From positions 1 to 13,223 of the forward strand of contig DASVLJ010000041.1 in NCBI GenBank assembly GCA_036384915.1: DNA of 13,223 nt, written 5' to 3'. This DNA comes from PKWO01 sp036384915. GTDB taxonomy: Bacteria > Pseudomonadota > Gammaproteobacteria > Burkholderiales > Burkholderiaceae_D. A program made the translations under genes and the position numbers. Of the stretch, positions 6,554-13,223 are shown piece by piece (within the stretch, counting starts at the first letter, position 1; each line of letters starts with the position of its first letter). Below the pieces are notes generated by a model. That model made no database searches. It was not told where the DNA came from and worked only from the letters and a program-made list of their open reading frames with translations.

Positions 6554-7521
6554 GAAGTCAGCCGCGCCAGGTTGGGGCGGGCCCAGAATTTCAGCAGGCT
6601 CGATTTGGTGATGATGAAGGTGCGCAATTCGCCGGCATGCGTCAGGTAGAGCGTGGCGCGCTCCAGTTTGCCGCCCTTGAGCGCCGCGAGCAGGGGGGTG
6701 AACCAGGCCGCTTCCAATGCCTGGACGCGCTCCAGCCACAAGCCCCAGTCTTCGGCCAGCGCCGGTTCGCTCAAGTCGTCAAGCAGGGCGAAGGCCTCTT
6801 CTTTTGTCGTATCGAACCCGCCCTCATGCAATGCGGGCGGTTTGGCGTCGATAGGAAATGCGGCGCCGCCCCAGATCCAGAGTGAATTGACCGGCTGCTC
6901 GCGGCGCGCCTCGCGCTCCTGGTTGATGCGGTTGTCGTGCCACTCCATCTGCACTTCGTTTTGCAGTTTGCGCCATTCGCGTTCGCCCGGGCCTTTCGGC
7001 ATCCAGATATCGACGTTATGGCCGCACGCCGCATCGGGGCTGGCGGTTTGCAAGCCGCGCCAATCGTCGGCACGGACAAGCCATGTGCCGGCGTTGCCAT
7101 ACAAGAGCGGTTTGCCGGCAGCCTCGAAGGCCGGTTTTGCCATGTCGAACAGGGCTCGCGATTCCACTTCGGCGAGCGGCAGGCGGCGACGGTCGGTCAA
7201 TACGAGGTGGTCGCGCGCGATATGAATATGCACCGGGTGCAGCAGGAACCAGTGGCCTTCGTCCGCGGTCTGGCCCAGCTCAAGCATATGAGGGGCTGCC
7301 ATTGGCGGACTCGACATGGCGGCAGAGGGCAAGCCCATGCGTTCGGCAAGCCAGTTTTCATGCGGCAGGCTGCGGGCAAACGGGTCGAAGCTCTCGACGG
7401 CCGGCGCGGCAGCCTTGCCGAGCAGTGCCGCCAGGGCGGGAGCCTGCAGCGAGCGCAGCAGGTCGGCAGCCAATTCGGGCGGCGGCAAGCCGAAGGGAAG
7501 CAGAATTTCACAATGACGCAT
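6550..7521 (-). CDS. Conserved uncharacterised protein upstream of recJ (RpfE/COG4255-like)
   Basis: A 323-residue soluble protein (MRHCEILLPFGLPP...), with no signal peptide or membrane segment visible. A recognisable feature is the SLWIWGGAAFP stretch in the middle. From memory it resembles a proteobacterial family often listed as RpfE-type regulator or, with little support, as phosphoglycerate mutase. In Xanthomonas an rpfE gene also lies beside recJ, which fits the position here. I see no phosphoglycerate mutase active-site motifs (no RHG or metal-binding alkaline-phosphatase pattern). Its TGA overlaps the recJ ATG by 4 bases (ATGA), so the two are probably translated in a coupled way. 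It is divergent from lolC across 45 bases. The existence of the gene is sure; its function is unknown. Confidence 0.8.
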   Translation of the reverse strand: MRHCEILLPFGLPPPELAADLLRSLQAPALAALLGKAAAPAVESFDPFARSLPHENWLAERMGLPSAAMSSPPMAAPHMLELGQTADEGHWFLLHPVHIHIARDHLVLTDRRRLPLAEVESRALFDMAKPAFEAAGKPLLYGNAGTWLVRADDWRGLQTASPDAACGHNVDIWMPKGPGEREWRKLQNEVQMEWHDNRINQEREARREQPVNSLWIWGGAAFPIDAKPPALHEGGFDTTKEEAFALLDDLSEPALAEDWGLWLERVQALEAAWFTPLLAALKGGKLERATLYLTHAGELRTFIITKSSLLKFWARPNLARLTS

Positions 7522-7533
7522 ACGCTATTGTAT

Positions 7534-7545
7534 GGCAAACTTGCC
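7534..7545. promoter_or_regulatory. Short palindrome in the divergent gap (possible operator)
   Basis: GGCAA-AC-TTGCC is a perfect 5-base inverted repeat with a 2-base centre, in the 45-base gap between the recJ-side gene and lolC. TACAAT on the minus strand (7532-7527) touches the same area, but lies so near the ATG at 7521 that a transcript from it would be almost leaderless. A repeat this short can arise by chance. Confidence 0.2.
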
Positions 7546-7554
7546 GTCTCAATC

Positions 7555-7559
7555 AGGAG
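7555..7559 (+). promoter_or_regulatory. Ribosome binding site that fixes the lolC TTG start
   Basis: AGGAG sits 7 bases before the TTG at 7567. The frame is open far upstream with earlier possible starts, but only this TTG has a good site and gives the expected N-terminus and length. Confidence 0.8.
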
Positions 7560-7566
7560 CAGACGC

Positions 7567-8832
7567 TTGAACCTATTCAAAAAACCGCCCTTCGAATGGC
7601 TGGTCGGCTTGCGCTATACGCGCGGCGGCGCGCGTGCCGGGCGCAACGGCTTCATCTCGCTTATTTCGTTTTTCTCCATGGGCGGGATTGCGCTCGGTGT
7701 GTGGGCGTTGATCGTCGTGCCTTCGGTGATGAACGGTTTCCAGAAAGAAGTGCTGGACCGCATGGTGTCGGTGCTGGCGCATATCGAGATATCCAATTAC
7801 AACGGCGCCATTCCCGACTGGCAGGCGCTGGCCGCGCAGGTGGAAAAGAACCCGGACGTACGCGGCGCGGCGCCTTATACCGCGGCGCCGGCCCTGCTGT
7901 TGAATGATGGCGAAATGCGTCCGGCGCTGGTGCGCGGCGTGCTGCCCTCCGAAGAACCCAAGGTTTCCGAAGTCAGCTCGCAAATCGTCGAAGGCAAGTT
8001 CAGCGACTTGCAGCCCGGCGAATTCGGCATCGTGCTCGGCAGCGAGCTGGCCCGCGCTATGCACGTCCGCGTGGGGCAGAAGGTGACGCTCGGCACCAAC
8101 CAGGGGCAGATCACCGTGGGCGGCGTGATCCCGCGCTTGAAGCCGTTCCGCGTGGTCGGCATCTTCCATGCCGGCGAATACGAATACGATTCGACGCTGG
8201 CCTTAATCCATATCGAAGACGCGGAAAAGATGTTCCGCTTCGACGGCCCCAACGGCTTGCGCCTGAAGCTGTCGGACCTGCACGATGCGCCCTTCGTTGC
8301 GCAGCAATTGGCCGGCACGCTGGGCGGCGAATACTCGGTGCGCGACTGGTCGATGCAAAATCCGACCTGGTTCGCCGCCGTTCGCACCGAAAAGCGCATG
8401 ATGTCGCTGATATTGACGATGATCATCATCGTCTCGGCTTTCACGCTCATCATCACCCTGGTCATGACGGTATCGGACAAGCAGGCCGACATAGCCATCC
8501 TTCGCACGCTGGGCGCTTCGCCCGGGGCCGTGATGCGCATCTTCGTGATCCAGGGCGGGGTGTTGGGCTTGCTGGGTACCGGCCTCGGCATCGTGCTGGG
8601 CGTGGTCACGGCCAAGAACATCGACGTCATCGTGCCCTTCATCGAACGCCTGCTGGGCGTGAAATTCCTGCCCTCCGACGTCTATTTGATTTCGGAAATG
8701 CCGTCCGACCTGCAATGGCCCGACGTGTATTGGGTCGCCGCGGTCGCCATCCTGTTTTCCTTCCTTGCCACGCTGTATCCGAGCTGGGCCGCAGCCCGCA
8801 TGCGGCCGGCGGAAGCGTTGCGGTATGAGTAA
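7567..8832 (+). CDS. lolC: Lipoprotein-releasing transporter permease, LolC/LolE family
   Basis: Inner-membrane subunit of the Lol ABC transporter, which pulls lipoproteins off the inner membrane and hands them to LolA. The protein has 421 residues from the TTG start (MNLFKKPPFEWLVGLRYTR). It shows the family plan: first membrane helix about 30-54, a large periplasmic domain about 55-275, then three C-terminal helices of the FtsX type (about 278-302, 322-348, 385-405). The cytoplasmic coupling stretch DKQADIAILRTLGASPG is at 304-320, and the usual ending PAEALRYE is present. Only one permease gene is seen, so it may act as a homodimer; LolC versus LolE cannot be settled. The partner ATPase LolD follows after one intervening gene. 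Confidence 0.93.
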   Translation: MNLFKKPPFEWLVGLRYTRGGARAGRNGFISLISFFSMGGIALGVWALIVVPSVMNGFQKEVLDRMVSVLAHIEISNYNGAIPDWQALAAQVEKNPDVRGAAPYTAAPALLLNDGEMRPALVRGVLPSEEPKVSEVSSQIVEGKFSDLQPGEFGIVLGSELARAMHVRVGQKVTLGTNQGQITVGGVIPRLKPFRVVGIFHAGEYEYDSTLALIHIEDAEKMFRFDGPNGLRLKLSDLHDAPFVAQQLAGTLGGEYSVRDWSMQNPTWFAAVRTEKRMMSLILTMIIIVSAFTLIITLVMTVSDKQADIAILRTLGASPGAVMRIFVIQGGVLGLLGTGLGIVLGVVTAKNIDVIVPFIERLLGVKFLPSDVYLISEMPSDLQWPDVYWVAAVAILFSFLATLYPSWAAARMRPAEALRYE

Positions 8833-8842
8833 ATGAGGAATA

Positions 8843-8848
8843 AAGGAG
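8843..8848 (+). promoter_or_regulatory. Strong ribosome binding site of the GST gene
   Basis: AAGGAG, 7 bases before the ATG at 8856, within the 23-base gap after lolC. It is the best such site in this gene series. Confidence 0.8.
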
Positions 8849-8855
8849 CAAAATC

Positions 8856-9464
8856 ATGAAACTCGTCGGTCTGTTCGATTCCCCCTATGTGCGCCGCGTC
8901 GCGGTATCGATGCGCCTGCAAGGTTTCGCGTTCGAACACGTGGCCTTGTCCGTGTTCCGCAACGTCGAGGAAATGCGCAAGTTCAATCCGCTGGTCAAGG
9001 TGCCGATGCTGATACTGGATGATGGCGAGAAGCTGATCGAGAGCAGCTTCATCCTCGATTACCTCGACGGCATCGCCCCGGCGCAAAAGCGCCTGACCCC
9101 GGCGACGGGCAGGGAGCGGATGAAGGTGCAGCAGCATTGTGCGGTGGCTTTGATCGCCATGGAAAAGGCGGTGCAGTACTACTACGAGACCGGCCTGCGC
9201 CCCGCGGAAAACACTTACCACGCCTGGGCCGAACGCGTGCAGGGCCAGATGCACGATGCTTTCGCCATTCTCGAAGCCATGCCGGAATCGCCACTGCTGT
9301 CCGGCGCGCCGATTACGCAGGCTGACGTCAGCACTGCCGTTGCGCTGGCGTTTGCGCGCTACGTGCACCCGGCGCAATTGCCGGACGGACGTTATCCGCG
9401 GCTTGATCGCCTGTCGGCGCATTGCGAAGCGATGCCTGAGTTTGCCCAAACCCCGCTAGAGTAA
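8856..9464 (+). CDS. Glutathione S-transferase family protein
   Basis: A 202-residue cytosolic protein with the two-domain GST plan. The N-terminal thioredoxin-like domain (about 1-75) has the active-site region LFDSPYVRRV, with Ser9 as likely glutathione-activating residue, the cis-proline in VKVPML (Pro50), and Glu62-Ser63 (IESSFILDYL), which bind the glutathione backbone. An all-helical C-terminal domain follows (about 85-200). The substrate is unknown; such enzymes conjugate or reduce small electrophiles with glutathione. It lies between lolC and lolD, with 23 bases before it and one base between its stop and the lolD start, so it is almost surely part of the same transcript. No functional link to lipoprotein export is evident. 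Confidence 0.9.
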   Translation: MKLVGLFDSPYVRRVAVSMRLQGFAFEHVALSVFRNVEEMRKFNPLVKVPMLILDDGEKLIESSFILDYLDGIAPAQKRLTPATGRERMKVQQHCAVALIAMEKAVQYYYETGLRPAENTYHAWAERVQGQMHDAFAILEAMPESPLLSGAPITQADVSTAVALAFARYVHPAQLPDGRYPRLDRLSAHCEAMPEFAQTPLE

Positions 9465-9465
9465 T

Positions 9466-10158
9466 ATGGCTGATCCAGTATTGATGTGCCGCGCGCTCGG
9501 CAAAACCTTTGTCCAGGGCAAGTATGAAGTCAAGGTCTTGAACGGCATCGACTTTTCGATTCGCGCCGGCGAGCGGATTGCCATCGTCGGCGCTTCCGGT
9601 TCGGGCAAATCGACCCTGCTGCATCTGCTGGGCGGGCTGGACCAGCCCAGCACGGGCGAGGTCAGGCTGCTGGGCAAGGATTTCGCCGGCATGAGCGAAA
9701 AGGCGCGCGGCGACTTGCGCAACCAGGCGCTCGGTTTCGTCTACCAATTTCACCACCTGCTGCCCGAATTCTCCGCGCTCGACAACGTTGCCATGCCCTT
9801 GATGATACGGCGTATGGCACGCGGGGATGCGCAGGAAAAGGCGCGCGCCATGCTGGCACGCGTCGGCCTGGCCGAACGCGTTACCCATGTGCCCGGCGAA
9901 TTGTCCGGCGGCGAACGCCAGCGCGTGGCCCTGGCGCGTGCGCTCGTGACCCAGCCGGCTTGCGTGCTGGCCGATGAGCCGACCGGCAACCTGGACCGCC
10001 ACACGGCGCAAAAGACTTTCGACTTGATGCTGGAGCTGTCCCGCACCCTCGGCACGGCTTTCGTCATCGTCACCCACGACCTGGAGTTGGCCAGCCACTG
10101 CGACCGCGTGCTGCACATGACCGATCGCGGCTTGCAGGCGGATGCTCCCGCACATTGA
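9466..10158 (+). CDS. lolD: Lipoprotein-releasing transporter ATPase LolD
   Basis: ATP-hydrolysing subunit that powers LolC-type permeases in lipoprotein release. The 230 residues contain Walker A GASGSGKST (42-50), the Q-loop at Gln94 (FVYQFHHLLPEFSA), the ABC signature LSGGERQRVALARAL (146-160), Walker B CVLADEP with catalytic Glu171, the D-loop GNLD and the switch His204 (VTHDLE). FHHLLPEFSA with ALDNVAMPL is the pattern of LolD and related MacB-type ATPases, and the nearby permease gene supports LolD. The ATG follows the GST stop after one base and lacks a clear ribosome binding site, so translation is probably coupled. Confidence 0.95.
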   Translation: MADPVLMCRALGKTFVQGKYEVKVLNGIDFSIRAGERIAIVGASGSGKSTLLHLLGGLDQPSTGEVRLLGKDFAGMSEKARGDLRNQALGFVYQFHHLLPEFSALDNVAMPLMIRRMARGDAQEKARAMLARVGLAERVTHVPGELSGGERQRVALARALVTQPACVLADEPTGNLDRHTAQKTFDLMLELSRTLGTAFVIVTHDLELASHCDRVLHMTDRGLQADAPAH

Positions 10159-10161
10159 ATC

Positions 10162-10950
10162 ATGTGGATCGATACCCACTGCCACCTGGACGCCGGCGAG
10201 TTCGGCGGACAGGGAGGTGCGGTAGCGGCGCGTGCGGCACAATCCGGCGTGACGCGCATCGTCATCCCGGCAGTCGAAGTCGCCAATTTCCCGGCCGTGG
10301 CGCAATTGGCCGGGGCAACGCCAGGCGCGCATTATGCGCTGGGCATCCACCCCATGTATGTGGCGCGTGCCGAAGAGGGCGATCTCGTACTGTTGCGCGA
10401 AGCGATCGCCCAGGCGCGCGACGATGAACGCTTTGTCGCGGTCGGCGAGATCGGCCTCGACTTCTTCGTGCCGGAACTGCGCGAAGGGCCCTTGCGCGAC
10501 AAGCAGGAACACTTCTACAGCGAGCAATTGAAGATCGCGCGCGAATTCAAACTGCCCGTGCTGCTGCACGTGCGCCGCTCGCAAGACATCATCCTCAAAT
10601 ACCTGAGGCGCATCGCCGTGCCAGGCGGCATCGCCCACGCCTTCAACGGCAGCTTCCAGCAAGCCGAAACCTTCATCGGCCTCGGCTTCAAGCTCGGTTT
10701 TGGCGGCGAGATGACTTATACGCGCTCGCGGCAGATACGCCGGCTGGCGGCCGAACTGCCGCTCGACGCCATCGTGCTCGAGACCGATGCCCCCGATATT
10801 CCGCCGGCCTGGGAACAGCCGGGCCACAATACGCCCGAGCACCTGCCGCGCATCGGTGCGGTGTTTGCCGAACTGCGCGGTATGAGCCTGGGAGAGGCCG
10901 CGGACGCTACTTCCGCCAACGCGCATGCGGTCTTGCCGCGCCTTGCCTGA
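10162..10950 (+). CDS. tatD: TatD-family metal-dependent hydrolase (YjjV-like)
   Basis: A 262-residue TIM-barrel hydrolase of the TatD family, whose members act as metal-dependent DNases. Metal ligands of the family are all present: His6 and His8 (DTHCHLD), Glu96 (GEIGLDF), His136 (LLHVRRS), His159 (IAHAFNG) and Asp209 (LETDAPD). The stretches RRSQD, NGSFQQAE and GGEMTYTR resemble the E. coli YjjV branch more than TatD itself, so the gene symbol is approximate. The start lies 3 bases after the lolD stop with no own ribosome binding site, and the stop lies 6 bases before comEC, consistent with one operon. Confidence 0.92.
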   Translation: MWIDTHCHLDAGEFGGQGGAVAARAAQSGVTRIVIPAVEVANFPAVAQLAGATPGAHYALGIHPMYVARAEEGDLVLLREAIAQARDDERFVAVGEIGLDFFVPELREGPLRDKQEHFYSEQLKIAREFKLPVLLHVRRSQDIILKYLRRIAVPGGIAHAFNGSFQQAETFIGLGFKLGFGGEMTYTRSRQIRRLAAELPLDAIVLETDAPDIPPAWEQPGHNTPEHLPRIGAVFAELRGMSLGEAADATSANAHAVLPRLA

Positions 10951-10956
10951 GCCTGC

Positions 10957-13223
10957 ATGCGCAGCCTGATCGCCGGCTTTGCGCTCGGTGTCTGCCTGTT
11001 GCAGATGCAGGGCAGCCTGCCCGGTTACGGCAATTCACTGTTGCTGGCAGCGGCCTTGTTGTGCTTCGTCCTGGCGCTGCTGCGCGTGCGGCAGCCCATG
11101 CTGCGCCTTCCCCTGTTGGCCTGCTCGGGCGCGCTGGCCGGCTTTTTGTGGGCCGCCTTGTTTGCGCAAGCTTACCTCTCTGATGACTTGCCCAGAGAGT
11201 TGGAGGGGCAGGACCTGGCCGTCGTCGGTACGGTGGACAGCCTGCCTTTCGGCTTTGACCAGGGGCAGCGCTTCAATTTTGCTATCGAGAGCGCCGAATG
11301 GAATGGCCGGCCGGTCAGTCAAGTGCCGCAGCGCGTGGCGCTGTCCTGGTATGCCCATCAGGGCGAAGATGAGGTGCTGCCGCCGTCGGTGCAACCGGGT
11401 GAGCGCTGGCGCCTGAAACTGAAGCTGCAACGTCCGCACGGTACGGCCAACATCGGCGGTTTCGACTACGAAGTCTGGCTGCTGGAACAGCATTTGCGCG
11501 CCACCGGCACCGTGCGTACCGATGCCGCGGCACAAAACCTCAGGCTGGCTCCCTTCGTCTGGAGCGCGCACAACCTCGTGCAAAGCCTGCGCGCGGGTAT
11601 GCGCGACCGCATCCTGGCCGCCTTGCCCGGCGAGCGCTATGCCGGCATGGTGGTGGCGCTGGTGATCGGCGACGAGCGCGGCGTGGGGCAGTCGGACTGG
11701 AAGGTGGTCAACCGCAGCGGTATCGGTCATCTCGTCGCCATCTCCGGTTTGCACATTACGCTGATTGCCGGCATGTTCGCGCGGCTGGTGCATTGGCTGT
11801 GGTCGCGCTCGTTTTTCACGCGGGCGCAATTGCCCTTGCTGCTGCCTTCGCGCAAGGCGGCGGCCTTGGCCGGCGTCACGCTCGGCTTCATCTATGTCTT
11901 GCTGGCGGGCTTCGGCATTCCGGCGCAGCGCACGCTGTATATGCTTGTCGTCGTGGCCTTGGCGCTATGGTCCGGGCGCATCGCCTCGGTCACCCACATC
12001 GCCGCGCTGGCGCTTGGTGCGGTGCTGCTGCTCGATCCCTGGGCCGTGCTGTGGCCGGGTTTTTGGCTGTCCTTCGGCTGCGTGGCCCTGATTCTCTACG
12101 TCACTGCCGGCCGTATCCACAGGATTGAACACGATCCCGGCAAGCGGCGCGAACGTTTCTTTGCATGGTGCAAGGCCGAGGGACGCACGCAACTGGCGCT
12201 GTCGCTAGGCCTGGTGCCCTTGACGGTCTTGCTGTTCGGTGAAATCTCCGTCATCAGCCCCATTGCCAATGCGATTGCAATCCCTGTGTTGAGCATGGTG
12301 GTAACGCCCATGGCCCTGGTCGGCAGCGTGCTGCCGTCCGTGATCGGCGCTCCCATCCTGCAATTGGCGCATGGCTTGATCGCGTTGCTGATGCAACTAC
12401 TGGCCTGGCTATCCGGTCTGCCGGCCGCTGTCTGGGCCGCGCCCGTGCCGCCTCCGTGGATCTTCGCCTGCGCCATGCTGGGCACGCTCTGGCTGCTTGC
12501 GCCGCGCGGCCTGCCATTGCGTATCCTGGGTATGCTCGGCTGGTTACCGCTGTTGTTGAATGGCGCAAGCCAGCCGCCCGACGGCAAGGTCTGGGTGACG
12601 GCGTTCGACGTGGGGCAGGGCATGGGTGTCTTGATCGAGACGCCGCATCACCGCTTGCTGTACGACACCGGCCCGGCGTACTCGCCCGAATCCGACGGCG
12701 GCAACCGCGTGATCCTGCCTTATCTGCATGCGCGCGGCATTTATCGCCTCGATGGATTGGTGATCAGCCACAACGATAATGACCACTCGGGCGGCGCGCT
12801 CTCCATCATCCATGAACTGCCGATAAGCTGGACGCTTTCCTCGCTGGCCTTCGACAGCCCCATCGTGCAGGCCGCGCCGCAGCACAAGCGTTGCGTGGCG
12901 GGCCAGCATTGGGAGTGGGATGGCGTGAGCTTCGACATCCTGCAACCCTCGGCCTCAAGCTACGAGAGCACGAAATACAAGCCGAACGCGCGCAGTTGCA
13001 CGCTCAAGGTAACGGCCGGCGAACAATCCATGCTGCTGGCCGGCGACATCGAAGCGATGCAGGAAGCCGAACTGGTCAACGTCATCCCGGACAAATTGAA
13101 AGCCACGGTATTGCTGGCGCCGCATCACGGCAGCGGCACCTCGTCGACGCTGCCTTTCCTGCAGGCTGTGCAGCCTCAGGTGGCGATCTTCCAGGTTGGC
13201 TATCGCAACCGCTTCCATCACCC
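10957..13223 (+). CDS. comEC: DNA-uptake channel ComEC/Rec2 (cut by the right edge)
   Basis: Inner-membrane protein that carries single-stranded DNA into the cytoplasm during natural transformation. The frame is open for 755 codons to the window end, so only a short C-terminal piece is missing (family length about 750-850). Visible parts are N-terminal membrane helices (1-80), an OB-fold-like DUF4131 region (about 85-190, with GTANIGGFDYEVWLLEQ), the Competence domain with GHLVAISGLHITLIAGM (257-273) and PAQRTLYM (322-329), and a metallo-beta-lactamase-like C-terminal domain starting at FDVGQG (550-555). That domain keeps SHNDNDHSGG (604-613; His605, Asp607, Asp609, His610), LLAGD with Asp697, and APHHGSG, so its nuclease-type metal site looks intact. 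The ATG at 10957 lies 6 bases after tatD. Competence itself would need further genes not in this window. Confidence 0.95.
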   Translation, partial: MRSLIAGFALGVCLLQMQGSLPGYGNSLLLAAALLCFVLALLRVRQPMLRLPLLACSGALAGFLWAALFAQAYLSDDLPRELEGQDLAVVGTVDSLPFGFDQGQRFNFAIESAEWNGRPVSQVPQRVALSWYAHQGEDEVLPPSVQPGERWRLKLKLQRPHGTANIGGFDYEVWLLEQHLRATGTVRTDAAAQNLRLAPFVWSAHNLVQSLRAGMRDRILAALPGERYAGMVVALVIGDERGVGQSDWKVVNRSGIGHLVAISGLHITLIAGMFARLVHWLWSRSFFTRAQLPLLLPSRKAAALAGVTLGFIYVLLAGFGIPAQRTLYMLVVVALALWSGRIASVTHIAALALGAVLLLDPWAVLWPGFWLSFGCVALILYVTAGRIHRIEHDPGKRRERFFAWCKAEGRTQLALSLGLVPLTVLLFGEISVISPIANAIAIPVLSMVVTPMALVGSVLPSVIGAPILQLAHGLIALLMQLLAWLSGLPAAVWAAPVPPPWIFACAMLGTLWLLAPRGLPLRILGMLGWLPLLLNGASQPPDGKVWVTAFDVGQGMGVLIETPHHRLLYDTGPAYSPESDGGNRVILPYLHARGIYRLDGLVISHNDNDHSGGALSIIHELPISWTLSSLAFDSPIVQAAPQHKRCVAGQHWEWDGVSFDILQPSASSYESTKYKPNARSCTLKVTAGEQSMLLAGDIEAMQEAELVNVIPDKLKATVLLAPHHGSGTSSTLPFLQAVQPQVAIFQVGYRNRFHH

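Noticed and set aside
4967..6649. A 560-codon plus-strand open frame opposite recJ
   Set aside because: It is a mirror of recJ caused by high GC at third codon positions. Its composition (rich in His, Arg, Gln, Ala, Gly) is typical of antisense shadows, while recJ on the other strand has every family motif.
6554..6739. A longer RecJ N-terminus
   Set aside because: The frame is open upstream of 6553, but the added residues come from the region coding for the upstream gene and do not resemble RecJ. The ATGA overlap at 6550-6553 gives the expected length.
6937..7566. A longer LolC N-terminus
   Set aside because: The upstream extension lies antisense to the recJ-side gene. The TTG at 7567 has a strong AGGAG and gives the normal LolC start and length.
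9328..10926. A 532-codon minus-strand open frame across lolD and tatD
   Set aside because: It spans two well-supported genes on the other strand and shows no domain or membrane pattern; a shadow frame.
10957..13223. Frameshift or damage in comEC
   Set aside because: I followed the frame from 10957 to the window end; it stays open and all main motifs appear in order.

Overview
The window looks like chromosomal DNA of a high-GC betaproteobacterium. An Oxalobacteraceae-type organism (Massilia, Janthinobacterium or Duganella group) is my best guess from protein character and gene order; this is inference and was not tested by a search. Most of the window is housekeeping sequence: lysS, prfB, recJ, a lipoprotein-release transporter (lolC/lolD), tatD and comEC.

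Layout. (1) Bases 1-797 are a degraded junction. They hold the first 22 codons of an IS3-type transposase OrfA running off the left edge, a low-GC ORF with two cysteine pairs, the C-terminal remnant of an S9-type peptidase, copies of a short GTAGGCTGG(G)A palindromic repeat, and a strong hairpin terminator. (2) Bases 798-3696 on the minus strand are a prfB - small RF-like gene - lysS operon. prfB carries an intact programmed +1 frameshift site (CTT TGA C after a G-run). The small gene between prfB and lysS is an RF2 domain-3 homologue that lacks the GGQ motif. (3) Bases 3770-4888 on the plus strand encode a membrane acyltransferase, wedged between prfB and recJ and overlapping the end of recJ by 24 bases tail to tail. 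(4) Bases 4865-7521 on the minus strand hold recJ, preceded with a 4-base ATGA overlap by a conserved uncharacterised gene (RpfE/COG4255-like). (5) From 7567 to the right edge on the plus strand runs a compact gene series: lolC (TTG start), a glutathione S-transferase, lolD, tatD and comEC (cut by the window end).

How the genes work together. The minus-strand block serves translation (termination by RF2, lysine charging) and single-strand DNA degradation in repair (RecJ). The plus-strand block serves lipoprotein export from the inner membrane (LolC with LolD) and DNA uptake (ComEC), with TatD as a metal-dependent hydrolase. The recJ-prfB-lysS order is also found in E. coli; the acyltransferase and the RF-like gene are additions to it.

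I see no CRISPR array, tRNA, rRNA, phage module or defence system. The most unusual item is the GGQ-less release-factor-like gene between prfB and lysS. The rest is mostly ordinary core genome with an eroded accessory edge at the left.
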